A stretch of DNA of 64,000 nucleotides from Sinomicrobium weinanense (lineage in GTDB: Bacteria; Bacteroidota; Bacteroidia; Flavobacteriales; Flavobacteriaceae), in the NCBI RefSeq assembly GCF_018863395.1, contig NZ_JAHKRR010000001.1:372001-436000 (forward strand), written 5' to 3'. Within the stretch, counting starts at the first letter, position 1. Every line of letters starts with the position of its first letter. A model generated the notes under the pieces. It was not told the origin of the DNA. It made no database searches and saw nothing but the letters and a program-made list of their open reading frames with translations. The translations under genes and the position numbers were made by a program. Below are positions 6,326-14,610 of the stretch, one piece after another.

Positions 6326-8713
6326 ATGAAAATACGAACCATACTTGTGGTATGCCTTATCGCAATTTCCACATGGACTTTTGCACAACAGAACAATGCC
6401 GCTATCCAGGGATATATTACAGATACGGAAGGCGCCCCCCTCGAAGGGACCAACATTGTTATAGAAAACTCCGGCCGGGGTGTCTCTTCGAAATCTGACG
6501 GTTATTACCGGATAAAGGGACTATCTGAAGGAGCATACACGGTAAGGGCTTCCGTAGTGGGCTATAAAACCGCGTACCAGAAAATACAGCTCGGAGAAGG
6601 GGAGACCCGGCAGTTGAATATTGTACTGGAGCCCGAGGTGAGCCAGTTGGGCGGAGTAGTGCTTTCCGGGCACAAAAAGGAAAAATATAAGGTGGAGAAT
6701 GTTTCTCCCAGCCTTCGTTTGAACCAGGAACTCATAAAAATACCGCAAAACATACAGGTCATTACCGACGATGTGCTCCGGGACCAGCAAATTTTTGGAA
6801 TGAGAGAAGGCGTGGGCCGTAACGTGAGCGGTGTAATGGTCATGGAACACTGGGGCAATTACGCCCGGGTAAACATGCGTGGTTTCCGTATTCCGGCTTT
6901 CAGGAATGGTATGAATTTCACTACCCGATGGGGCCCCGTAGCAGAAGATATGGCCATGGTAGAACGTATAGAGATCGTAAAAGGCCCGGCCGGGTTTATG
7001 CTATCTGCCGGAGAACCCGCCGGATTGTATAATATCGTGACCAAGACCCCGACCAAAAATTCCGTAAGGGAAGTAACCTTATCTACCGGGAGCTATGGGC
7101 TGCAACGGGCTACGGTAGATATCGGAGGGAAGATGGACAGGGCAGGTAAGCTGCTTTACCGCTTTAACGGTATGGGGCATACCCAGAAATCGTTCCAGGA
7201 ATACGGTTTTCACGATAAATACCTGCTGGCCCCCTCATTGAAATACCTTTTTAATGAAAATACATCTCTTACGGCACAATACACCTATCAGTATTCCAAA
7301 GTGCCCGACCTGGGATCGCCTTATGTGTTCTCACCCAAAGGATACAGAGATGTTCCCAGGGACCTGAGTATCACCCATCCGGGGATAGACCCTACTGTAA
7401 ACAAGGAGCATTCGGCTTTTGTTACCCTGGAACACAAGCTGGACAACAACTGGACGATGACAGCCCAGCTGGGGTATTTGAACGGCACACAAAAAGGGTC
7501 GGATATCTGGCCCGGCGCCGTAGAAGAAAATGGAGATATCTATCGGGACCTGTATATTTTCGACGGCCAGGAAGAGCATAAACTGGGCCAGGTATTTGTA
7601 AACGGAGAAGTAAAAACCGGCCCTGTTACGCATCGTATACTGGCCGGTATAGATGTAGGGGCCAGGGATATATTATATGATTGGGACGAGTCCCACCGCA
7701 TCGATCCGGAAGATCATCCTTTTAATATTTATGCCCCTGATAACTCTCACGTGATAATCCCCGAACTGGACCATTCCACAAGCCTTCGCAAAAGGGCCGG
7801 TGAGGCTGGGACCATTGTAGAACAACAATACACGGCATACTACGTACAGGACGAACTGGGATTTCTGAACGACAGGCTGAGGCTTACGCTGGCAGGGCGT
7901 TACACGAACCTGGATGAATCTTCATGGTCCGGTAAAACTTCCGACGGTAAGTTTACCCCGAGGGCAGGTTTGAGTTTTTCCATAGATGATAATACTTCGG
8001 TATACGGACTCTACGACCAGGCGTTTTTGCCACAAGCAGGAACAGACAGAAAAGGAAATACCTTCAGTCCCATTGAAGGGAACAATATAGAAGGAGGAAT
8101 CAAGAGAAAATGGTTTGGCGGTAAATGGAACACTTCATTTTCCTATTTCAGGGTAACCAAGGAAAACATGTTAACGGCCGACCCGGAAGACCCTCTGAAC
8201 AGCTCCATACAACTGGGAGAAGTGAGATCCATGGGAGGGGAGTTTGACCTTCAGGGAGAGATCATTCCCGGGCTTAACGTTATCCTGAACTATGCTTATA
8301 CCGACGTAAGGGTGAACAAGGATACAGATAAGACCAAAATAGGGAACAGGGTAGGCGGTCATGCCCGGCATATGAGTAACGCTTGGTTGAAGTACACCCT
8401 TCAGGATACCAAACTGAGTGGCCTCAGCATATCGGCTGGATATCTCTACATGGCCAAACGTTCTACCTGGGATTCCGTATGGGGAGTAGAAGGAGCACAG
8501 TCACTACCCGATTATTTTCGCCTGGACGGGGCATTAAGCTGGGAAGGCAGGAAATTCCGGGTGGCCCTTAATATTAATAACCTGCTCAATGAATACCTGT
8601 TCTCAGGCTCTTCATACAGTACAAAGGACGATCAGGGGAATCCCCGGTTCTTTTATTCCCAACAAAACGAACCCGGAAGGAATTTTCGCCTAACCCTTGG
8701 ATACAGATTTTAA
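6326..8713 (+). CDS. TonB-dependent siderophore receptor
   Basis: A 795-residue outer-membrane receptor. Signal peptide 1-21 (ILVVCLIAISTWTFAQ); a carboxypeptidase-regulatory-like domain at about 26-110 (IQGYITDTEGAPLEGTNIVI) typical of Bacteroidota receptors; a plug at about 125-240 (IPQNIQVITDDVLRDQQ, MRGFRIPAFRNGM, VERIEIVKGPAGFMLSAGEP); then a 22-strand barrel ending in a C-terminal aromatic (LTLGYRF). The plug motifs fit the siderophore-receptor subfamily (FhuA/FhuE/FpvA-like). It takes ferric siderophore into the periplasm using TonB energy. The neighbours (PepSY, DUF3325, DUF3649, DUF4198) and the operator-like palindromes argue for iron control. The particular siderophore cannot be read from the sequence. 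Confidence 0.93.
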   Translation: MKIRTILVVCLIAISTWTFAQQNNAAIQGYITDTEGAPLEGTNIVIENSGRGVSSKSDGYYRIKGLSEGAYTVRASVVGYKTAYQKIQLGEGETRQLNIVLEPEVSQLGGVVLSGHKKEKYKVENVSPSLRLNQELIKIPQNIQVITDDVLRDQQIFGMREGVGRNVSGVMVMEHWGNYARVNMRGFRIPAFRNGMNFTTRWGPVAEDMAMVERIEIVKGPAGFMLSAGEPAGLYNIVTKTPTKNSVREVTLSTGSYGLQRATVDIGGKMDRAGKLLYRFNGMGHTQKSFQEYGFHDKYLLAPSLKYLFNENTSLTAQYTYQYSKVPDLGSPYVFSPKGYRDVPRDLSITHPGIDPTVNKEHSAFVTLEHKLDNNWTMTAQLGYLNGTQKGSDIWPGAVEENGDIYRDLYIFDGQEEHKLGQVFVNGEVKTGPVTHRILAGIDVGARDILYDWDESHRIDPEDHPFNIYAPDNSHVIIPELDHSTSLRKRAGEAGTIVEQQYTAYYVQDELGFLNDRLRLTLAGRYTNLDESSWSGKTSDGKFTPRAGLSFSIDDNTSVYGLYDQAFLPQAGTDRKGNTFSPIEGNNIEGGIKRKWFGGKWNTSFSYFRVTKENMLTADPEDPLNSSIQLGEVRSMGGEFDLQGEIIPGLNVILNYAYTDVRVNKDTDKTKIGNRVGGHARHMSNAWLKYTLQDTKLSGLSISAGYLYMAKRSTWDSVWGVEGAQSLPDYFRLDGALSWEGRKFRVALNINNLLNEYLFSGSSYSTKDDQGNPRFFYSQQNEPGRNFRLTLGYRF

Positions 8714-8758
8714 CTAAAAACAGAAAAGCAAAATTTTGATAACTAAAAATCCATTACA

Positions 8759-9475
8759 ATGAAAAAACTGATTTTACTGGCCATTGCCGTCCTGGCACTA
8801 CAACAGGCAAACGCCCATTTTCTGTGGCTGGAAACAGGTGCAAAAGGAAAACCGGGCCAATCGCATGAAGTACGGGTGTATTTTGGCGAATACAGCCTCG
8901 GACAAAAGGAAAAAACAGACGGACATTTTACGAATGCCGAAGATTTTACGCTCCACCTTATAAGCCCGGAGGGAAAGAAGACCATACTAAACAGGAAAGC
9001 GGCAGCCGACCATTACACAGCTTCTTTTGTTCCCAAAGTTCCAGGGGTTTACCGGGTAGTCCTCACCAACAACAATGTACAAGTGGTGGATTATACCGAG
9101 TACGATCTCGGCATTTTCAAAACGGAATACGCTTCTGTGGCCACGATATATGTGGGGGCTGAAACAAGTGGAGATCAAAAGGCTTCTTCATTGTCAAAAC
9201 TCGAAATAATCCCGCTGGAGGAAGGGGAGGGGATCTCCCTGCAACTGCTTTACGACGGAAAACCGCTGGCGGAAAATGAGCTGAAGGTCTTCCTGCCCGG
9301 AGGCTGGGAAAAGACTCTGCATACCGGCGAGGACGGAAAGGTTTCCTTTTCCCTTCCGTGGAATGAGAGATACGTGGTCGAGACTTCCCATAAAGAACAG
9401 GTGCCGGGTACTTTTAAAGACAAGGATTATGAATACATATGGCATTTTACAACTTATAGTATAGCAAAAGAATAG
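8759..9475 (+). CDS. DUF4198 periplasmic protein (NikM-like, metal-uptake associated)
   Basis: A 238-residue exported protein: signal peptide 1-19 (LILLAIAVLALQQANA), then HFLWLETGAKGKPGQSHEV, the usual start of DUF4198, with an aromatic/His N-terminus exposed after cleavage. Two beta-sandwich-like parts follow: residues 20-120 (VYFGEYSLGQKEK, YRVVLTNNNVQVVDY) and 150-238 (LQLLYDGKPLAENELKVFLP, a carboxypeptidase-regulatory-like fold). DUF4198 proteins occur with nickel, cobalt and iron uptake genes and may bind metal at the N-terminal His. It starts 45 nt after the receptor gene, so it belongs to the same operon, closed by the terminator at 9506-9551. Confidence 0.8.
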   Translation: MKKLILLAIAVLALQQANAHFLWLETGAKGKPGQSHEVRVYFGEYSLGQKEKTDGHFTNAEDFTLHLISPEGKKTILNRKAAADHYTASFVPKVPGVYRVVLTNNNVQVVDYTEYDLGIFKTEYASVATIYVGAETSGDQKASSLSKLEIIPLEEGEGISLQLLYDGKPLAENELKVFLPGGWEKTLHTGEDGKVSFSLPWNERYVVETSHKEQVPGTFKDKDYEYIWHFTTYSIAKE

Positions 9476-9505
9476 CACAACAGATTTGTTATAAAAGGAT
9501 AAAGC

Positions 9506-9551
9506 TGCCCTTTTAAGTCGTTGAATATGACTTGAAGGGGCATTTTATTTT
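9506..9551 (+). terminator. Terminator closing the siderophore receptor operon
   Basis: TGCCCTTTTAAGTC (9506-9519) pairs with GACTTGAAGGGGCA (9529-9542) over 14 bp with two G-U pairs, followed by TTTTATTTT. It separates the operon from the convergent HxlR gene, whose stop codon (9551) abuts the T run. Confidence 0.8.
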
Positions 9552-9925
9552 CAATGATCTGATATTTCCTGCTTTGGATAAACGGATAAACTGGCTGGGT
9601 TTTCCATATCACCACGTCCCCATGCACACATGGCATCGATAACAGGGATAATGCTCAATCCTTTTGGGCTCAGGGAATATTCTACCCTGGGAGGTTTCTC
9701 CCGATATACTTTCCGGATGATCAGGCCATGGTGTTCCAGTTCCTTTAACTGCTCGGATAGAACTTTTCTCGATATGGTGGGGATGAGTACTGTAAACTTT
9801 CCAAAGCGAACGTTTCCATTCATAAGACAGTAAAGGATCACGGGGTTCCACTTGCTGCCCAGGATATGCGCCGTATGCAGTACAGGGCAGTTTTCAGGGT
9901 TGTTGTATATTCTCGGTCTTTTCAT
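9551..9925 (-). CDS. HxlR-family winged-helix transcriptional regulator
   Basis: A 124-residue HxlR/MarR-like DNA-binding protein. The N-terminal CPV (Cys13) is the conserved cysteine that in relatives senses electrophiles or oxidants. The winged helix follows: GSKWNPVILYCLMNGNVRFG, TISRKVLSEQLKELEHHGLI (recognition helix), and the wing RVEYSLSPKG. It is divergent from an SDR gene, and the 202-nt gap holds four GTAAC-type half-sites (9940-10014), so it most likely controls itself and the SDR. Inducer unknown. Confidence 0.92.
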   Translation of the reverse strand: MKRPRIYNNPENCPVLHTAHILGSKWNPVILYCLMNGNVRFGKFTVLIPTISRKVLSEQLKELEHHGLIIRKVYREKPPRVEYSLSPKGLSIIPVIDAMCAWGRGDMENPASLSVYPKQEISDH

Positions 9926-9939
9926 GATAAATTTAAAAT

Positions 9940-10014
9940 AGTTACTTTTTGGTAACCACTTTTTAAGCCAAATATACCATTAGTTTCTTTTAGTAACTAA
10001 TTAAATAAGTAACT
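9940..10014. promoter_or_regulatory. Candidate HxlR operator region with four GTAAC half-sites
   Basis: AGTTACT (9940-9946), GGTAACC (9951-9957), AGTAACT (9992-9998) and AGTAACT (10008-10014) form two pairs on either side of a -7 box for the leftward gene (TATATTTG read on the - strand, 9976-9969). The first pair makes a short inverted repeat, GTTAC/GTAAC. The layout is what one expects for an autoregulated divergent HxlR promoter. No good TTG box for either direction was seen, and binding is inference. Confidence 0.45.
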
Positions 10015-10127
10015 TGTCCTGCAAAGAAGTGATTCAAACTTTTACTTCTGCGATTTGCGGTATGGTCAAATCAATAAAGACTACTATAAATCTTTATCAA
10101 TTATCTGATACATATAAAAACAAGAAT

Positions 10128-10757
10128 ATGAAGAAGACCATGGTTATTATAGGCGCGGGTAGTGGCATAAGCCTTTCCGTAGCCTGTTTGTTCCTGTCCC
10201 GCGGGTTTCGTGTGGCCCTGGTATCCAGGAATGTTGTAAAACTGAAAAAACAGATATCCGGAGAAGGGGTGTATTTTTTTTCTGCTGACGTTACGGATGA
10301 GAAAGACATCGGAAGGGCTGTCACCGAAATAAGGGAGACTTTTAACACTATTGATGTTCTGCACTACAATGCTGCCCATATCAGAAATGTGGAAGTGTTC
10401 GAAGAAACAACAGCACAACTTATCGAAGATTTTAAAGTGAATGCGGCCGGGCTTCTTACCTGTGCACAATTATTCAAGGAAGACCTGATAACCTCAAAAG
10501 GCGCAATTTTGATCACCGGCGGAGGTATTGGCATATATCCCAATCCGCAATACGCTTCACTGTCTGCCGGAAAGGCCGGGCTGAGAAACCTGGCAATGAG
10601 CCTGAAAGAGGCTTTAAAAGGGACCGGTATCTATGTCGGCACACTCACAATTAATGGATATGTCACTAAAGGATCTGCTTTATATGATCCCGACAATATT
10701 GCACTGCAATTTTGGAATATGTACCAGGACGGAAATGTATTTGAAGTCCGGTTATAA
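10128..10757 (+). CDS. Short-chain dehydrogenase/reductase, atypical active site
   Basis: A 209-residue SDR; ATG at 10128 is chosen because the Rossmann strand begins immediately (KKTMVIIGAGSGISLSVACL). The NAD(P) motif is GAGSGIS, NAAHI stands where NNAG is usual, and ADVT binds the adenine side. The catalytic stretch reads TGGGIGIYPNPQYASLSAGK: Tyr142 and Lys149 are seven apart instead of the classical YxxxK, and the usual active-site Ser is Gly. This class is common in Bacteroidota but its reaction is unknown. It is short at the C-terminus compared with the usual 240-250 residues. Divergent from the HxlR gene, so possibly induced by an electrophile. Confidence 0.8.
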   Translation: MKKTMVIIGAGSGISLSVACLFLSRGFRVALVSRNVVKLKKQISGEGVYFFSADVTDEKDIGRAVTEIRETFNTIDVLHYNAAHIRNVEVFEETTAQLIEDFKVNAAGLLTCAQLFKEDLITSKGAILITGGGIGIYPNPQYASLSAGKAGLRNLAMSLKEALKGTGIYVGTLTINGYVTKGSALYDPDNIALQFWNMYQDGNVFEVRL

Positions 10758-10819
10758 AAAACGGAGGAGAAGCCCGATAGCAGGACGGGGAGAATTACAG
10801 GGGCTTTTGCAAATTTAGT

Positions 10820-11290
10820 CTACCTGTCTTTATCCCTGTCCTTATGCTTTCCTTTCAGTTTGTACAATAATTCCCGGTAAAAGTCTTTTTCTGCCCTTTT
10901 GAGGAGCAGTATCTTTTTGGCAGGCAGCACTTTTTTCAGTTTTTTGGTGAGGAGCACATCTTCTTCGTAAACTTTTTTCTCGATATCTTCCAGTTGAGCC
11001 AGGAGCTGGTTGGCTTCTTTGTCGGACATCTGGTCTATTTCCCCGCTTCTTATCTTGTGCTTGATATTTTTGTGTTCCTGGTGTCTCAACCGGGATACAT
11101 TGTCATAATAGGTATTGTAAACGGGCCAGAACTTTTGTGCTTCTGAGGTGGTGAGAGAAAGTTTTTCAGTAATATAGGCCACTTTCAGGGTTTTTATCCG
11201 TTCTTTTTTGCTCTTTTCCTGGGCATGTGCAGCAGGAAAGGAGAAAAACAACAGCAAAAGGGCGCAATATAGTATTTTATATGATCTCAT
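10820..11290 (-). CDS. Spy/CpxP-like periplasmic protein of the second ECF operon
   Basis: A 156-residue exported helical protein: signal peptide 1-23 (ILYCALLLLFFSFPAAHA), then highly charged helices (KVAYITEKLSLTTSEAQKFW, YNTYYDNVSRLRHQEHKNIK, LLTKKLKKVLPAKKILLLKR). The ITEKLSLT..EAQKFWPVYN pattern is the Spy/CpxP-like LTP box region of proteins often named 'sensor of ECF-type sigma factor'. It likely acts in the periplasm as a chaperone-like or stress-sensing partner. It is the third gene of a leftward operon after the sigma factor and an anti-sigma-like protein, with a 29-nt gap. Confidence 0.7.
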   Translation of the reverse strand: MRSYKILYCALLLLFFSFPAAHAQEKSKKERIKTLKVAYITEKLSLTTSEAQKFWPVYNTYYDNVSRLRHQEHKNIKHKIRSGEIDQMSDKEANQLLAQLEDIEKKVYEEDVLLTKKLKKVLPAKKILLLKRAEKDFYRELLYKLKGKHKDRDKDR

Positions 11291-11319
11291 GGTTGTTGAT
11301 TTTTATACATAGGGATGTA

Positions 11320-11865
11320 TCAATTGTCAAAGTTTAAATCGGAATAATCTGTCAGGTGTTCTTCCAGGTAGCTTATGACTTCTTCATCTTCCAGGGTAGA
11401 GAAGCTAATGGCGTTCAGGTCGGTAGTGTCCAGCATTTCGGTAATGTCCTGGCCATACAGGGGTAACATATCGTTTTCCATATAAAACTCAATGTCTTCC
11501 GGAGCCAGGTTAACCATGGTATTGGTGTTGTTGCGTTCCGGAGAAGAGAGGTCTGCGTGAAATACTGTTGTTAAGATCACCACGGCAGCGGCAGCGGCCG
11601 AGATGGCATAAGCAATATCGCGCAGGGTATATACAGGTGTCTTTTTCCGTGGTGCCGGGGTGTTTTTGTGCTTGTCCTGTGTTTCGAGCACCGTCATGAT
11701 CCGGCCCTCTACCTGGTCCATGTAGTCCGGGGGGATTTCAAAACCGTCTTTTTGCGGTAATTTTCCCTCGCGCAAAACCGTCTGCATGATCCGGTCTTCC
11801 AAAGTGTCGAAATAGTCTTCCGGCACCCGGAAATCTCCCTCCCTATCTTTTTTATGATATTTCAT
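11320..11865 (-). CDS. Anti-sigma-like single-pass membrane protein with a duplicated motif
   Basis: A 181-residue protein. The cytoplasmic N-terminus carries a 30-residue duplication: FRVPEDYFDTLEDRIM (about 12-27) and FEIPPDYMDQVEGRIM (about 42-57). A single transmembrane helix follows (about 82-103, IAYAISAAAAAVVILTTVF), then an acidic periplasmic tail of about 75 residues. The 'VP-x-x-YF' motif before one helix is typical of small membrane partners of Bacteroidota ECF sigma factors. It starts 30 nt after the sigma gene and probably binds it through the duplicated motif; that is inference. Confidence 0.6.
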   Translation of the reverse strand: MKYHKKDREGDFRVPEDYFDTLEDRIMQTVLREGKLPQKDGFEIPPDYMDQVEGRIMTVLETQDKHKNTPAPRKKTPVYTLRDIAYAISAAAAAVVILTTVFHADLSSPERNNTNTMVNLAPEDIEFYMENDMLPLYGQDITEMLDTTDLNAISFSTLEDEEVISYLEEHLTDYSDLNFDN

Positions 11866-11895
11866 AACTATTTGACTGTTTTGAAAATATAAGGT

Positions 11896-12435
11896 TTAAT
11901 CTGCTGTTAAAAACTGTTCTATTTTTTTAACGGCATGATGGTATGAGGCTTTCAATGCACCTACGGAAGTTTCCAGTATCTCGGACATTTCCTCGTAGGT
12001 GAGTTCTTCAAAATATTTCATGTTAAACACCAGTTTCTGTTTGTCGGGCAGGGTGGCTATGGCCTGTTGCAGTTTCAATAGTATTTCGTTCCCGTTAAAA
12101 TAAACATCGGCCTTCAGGTTTTTGACCAGGTTTTCCTGCAGCTCGGTATTACTGATACCTTTTCGCCGGGCCTTTGCATTTAAGAAAGTGATGGATTCGT
12201 TAATGGCAATGCGGTACATCCACGAAAACAGGCTGCTTTCCTGCTTAAAGGAATTGATATTCCGGTATATTTTTACAAATGTATTCTGGAGTACATCGTC
12301 TGCATCGTCATGGTCTATTACCATTCGCCGAATATGCCAGTATAACCTCTCCTTGTATTGAGAGACCAACTCTCTGAACGCCTCTTCGCGTGTATTACTG
12401 TCTTTTAACCGGCTGATTAATATGGAATCTGGCAC
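11896..12435 (-). CDS. RNA polymerase ECF sigma-70 factor
   Basis: A 179-residue ECF sigma factor: region 2 at about 20-90 (FRELVSQYKERLYWHIRRMV, DDADDVLQNTFVKIYRNI, WMYRIAINESITFLNAK), region 4 at about 125-178 (LPDKQKLVFNMKYFEELTYE, EMSEILETSVGALKASYHHA). The start appears to be GTG at 12435, as no in-frame ATG precedes region 2. It heads a three-gene leftward operon with an anti-sigma-like membrane protein and a Spy-like periplasmic protein, so an envelope-stress response is likely. Confidence 0.93.
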   Translation of the reverse strand: MPDSILISRLKDSNTREEAFRELVSQYKERLYWHIRRMVIDHDDADDVLQNTFVKIYRNINSFKQESSLFSWMYRIAINESITFLNAKARRKGISNTELQENLVKNLKADVYFNGNEILLKLQQAIATLPDKQKLVFNMKYFEELTYEEMSEILETSVGALKASYHHAVKKIEQFLTAD

Positions 12436-12652
12436 CAGATGTTTTTTGTAAATTAAGTTGTGAATGTATTGTGAAATTTCAAAGTATCAAATTAACAAAA
12501 AAAGGGATGAAAGTTAAGTTTAATATCTATTTTTTTGTGTTTTTGTTGATGAATAAAGAAAAATATGGTTATCTTCGGGTCAACTTTTTGACCAACCAAC
12601 ACTTTTTTTGCTTCATATAGGGTGAAAAAAGCCCAAATCTTACTGTGAGCAC

Positions 12653-12687
12653 AAACATCCGCCTATATACGGGCGGATGTTTTTTTA
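12653..12687. terminator. Strong hairpin with T run between the ECF operon and the ABC transporter
   Basis: AAACATCCGCC (12653-12663) pairs perfectly with GGCGGATGTTT (12672-12682), followed on the + strand by TTTTT to 12687. The T run is on the + strand, yet both neighbouring genes are on the - strand: leftward transcription from the ABC gene meets it with only a short U tract. Either it acts as a two-way terminator or it ends a short + strand RNA starting in the 12436-12650 gap, where no gene was found. Confidence 0.65.
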
Positions 12688-12700
12688 TGTTTACCCCGTT

Positions 12701-14527
12701 TTAGTCAAAAGACTGCATATCCACCAGTTTCTTGTAGGTGCCATTCCCGGCTATCAGTTCGTCGTGTGTACCCTGTTCCACGATTTTTCCTTTCTGCATC
12801 ACAACGATGAGGTCGGCATTCTGTATGGTGGAAAGACGGTGGGCAATGACCACGGAGGTCCTGTTTTTCATCATGTTTTCCAGGGCCTTCTGTACCAGTT
12901 TTTCGCTTTCGGTATCCAGGGCCGAAGTAGCTTCGTCCAGGATCATTATGGGCGGGTTTTTCAGTACGGCGCGGGCAATACTGAGGCGTTGTTTTTGTCC
13001 GCCTGAGAGCTTGTTGCCACTGTCTCCTATATTGGTGTGTATGCCCTGGGGGAGCTCCCGGACAAATTCGTAGGCATTGGCCACTTTCAGGGCGTCCTCG
13101 ACTTCCTGATCCGTAGCATCTTCTTTTCCGAGGGATACATTGGCTTTTACCGTATCGTTAAAGAGGATAGAGTCCTGGGTCACAAGTCCCATCAATCCGC
13201 GAAGGGAGTGTAGTTCCATATCCCGGATATCCGTATCGTCTATGGCAATACGGCCTTGCTGTACGTCGTAAAAACGGGTAAGCAGGTTGGCAATAGTACT
13301 TTTTCCGCTTCCGGACTGTCCCACCAGGGCCACCGTTTTTCCTTTGGGGATGTGCAGGGAGAAGTCTTTCAGCACATTTTCCTCTTCATACCGGAAATCG
13401 ATGTGCTCTACTTTTATATCCTTTTCGAAATGGTCCTTAACCACAGCATTTTCGATATCTGCAATGGGGTTTTCTTCCTCGAGGATAGCGAGTACCCTCT
13501 CGGCGGCGGCATTTCCCTTTTTAACTCCATAGGAAGCCTTGGAAATGGCTTTTGCCGGGGTGAGGATGTTATAGGCCAGTCCCATATACGTAATAAATGT
13601 AGGCCCGTTAAGGCTTTTTTCTATTAGGACCATATGCCCGCCATACCACAGTAGTATGGCAATGACAATGATACCCATGAATTCACTTGTCGGAGAAGCG
13701 AGGTTCTGGCGGTTGAGTATCCTGTTGGACAGGTTGTAGAACCGTTTTGTGGAATCCCCGAACCGTTTGTTGAAATAGCTTTCGGAATTAAATCCTTTGA
13801 TAACCTTAAGTCCTCCGAGCGTTTCCTCGATCACAGATAGAAAGTAACCTTGCTCCAGTTGTGCCTTGTCCGATTGTTTCTTCAGTCTTTTGCCAATGGC
13901 AGAAATAATAAATCCCGATATAGGAATAAAAATAAACACAAACAGGGTGAGCTTAGGGCTCAATGCGAACATGGCCACAATGGTAAAAATAATGGTAAGG
14001 GGCTCACGGACCACCAGTTCCAGGATAGAGAGAAAAGAGTGCTGTATTTCCAGTACATCCGAAGATATACGGGCAATGACATCTCCTTTCCGTTTTTCCG
14101 AAAAATAGGCGATGGGCAATTCTACTACCTTTTTATACATGGCGTTACGCACGTCCTTTAAAACTCCGTTGCGAAGAAAGGTAATAAAGAACATGGCCAG
14201 GTAGTTAAAAATATTCTTCAGGAGGAACAGGGAAATAATGATTGCCACCATGACCCCGAGGGTATATTCCGGCCCCTGGCTGTCTATGGTAGTGGTTATA
14301 TAATAATTGAGATAATCTTCCAGGTATGATTTGAGGTGCCCAAGCCCCTCGTAGACAGGGGGGATCTCTATACGTTTCTCCTCTTTGAAGAGTACAGTGA
14401 GCATGGGAATGAGAGACACCATAGAAAGCGTCGCAAATAGTGCATAGAAAATATTGCAGATCACATTGAGTACTGCATATTTTTTATACGGCCGGGCAAA
14501 GCGAAAGATCTTTTTAAAATAATTCAT
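12701..14527 (-). CDS. ABC exporter, fused membrane and ATPase domains (MsbA-like)
   Basis: A 608-residue half-transporter that works as a homodimer. Six transmembrane helices span about residues 20-325; the nucleotide-binding domain follows with Walker A GQSGSGKST, signature LSGGQKQRLSIARAVL, Walker B IMILDEATSALD, and the H-loop VIAHRLST. The MsbA/lipid A-multidrug exporter group is the best fit, moving lipids or drugs out of the inner leaflet. The next genes on the strand (phosphosugar mutase, GT2, DUF4199) suggest an envelope-glycan or lipid context. The ATG is followed by the typical amphipathic start NYFKKIFRFARPYKK. Confidence 0.9.
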   Translation of the reverse strand: MNYFKKIFRFARPYKKYAVLNVICNIFYALFATLSMVSLIPMLTVLFKEEKRIEIPPVYEGLGHLKSYLEDYLNYYITTTIDSQGPEYTLGVMVAIIISLFLLKNIFNYLAMFFITFLRNGVLKDVRNAMYKKVVELPIAYFSEKRKGDVIARISSDVLEIQHSFLSILELVVREPLTIIFTIVAMFALSPKLTLFVFIFIPISGFIISAIGKRLKKQSDKAQLEQGYFLSVIEETLGGLKVIKGFNSESYFNKRFGDSTKRFYNLSNRILNRQNLASPTSEFMGIIVIAILLWYGGHMVLIEKSLNGPTFITYMGLAYNILTPAKAISKASYGVKKGNAAAERVLAILEEENPIADIENAVVKDHFEKDIKVEHIDFRYEEENVLKDFSLHIPKGKTVALVGQSGSGKSTIANLLTRFYDVQQGRIAIDDTDIRDMELHSLRGLMGLVTQDSILFNDTVKANVSLGKEDATDQEVEDALKVANAYEFVRELPQGIHTNIGDSGNKLSGGQKQRLSIARAVLKNPPIMILDEATSALDTESEKLVQKALENMMKNRTSVVIAHRLSTIQNADLIVVMQKGKIVEQGTHDELIAGNGTYKKLVDMQSFD

Positions 14528-14548
14528 TCAAAAGAGTTATGAGTGTAT

Positions 14549-14603
14549 AGTTTAAAGTTCAAAGTTGCAGGTTTAGGAACAAGCAACCACCCAAACCTGC
14601 AAC
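14549..14603. repeat. Dispersed 25-mer with GTTGCAGGTTT inverted repeat
   Basis: The 25 nt at 14549-14573 recur exactly at 55935-55959. The last 11 bases, GTTGCAGGTTT (14564-14574), are inverted at 14593-14603 (AAACCTGCAAC), giving a hairpin with an 18-nt loop. It fills the gap between the ABC exporter and the phosphosugar mutase, both leftward, so it would be in a shared transcript. Confidence 0.85.
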
Positions 14604-14610
14604 ATGTAAC

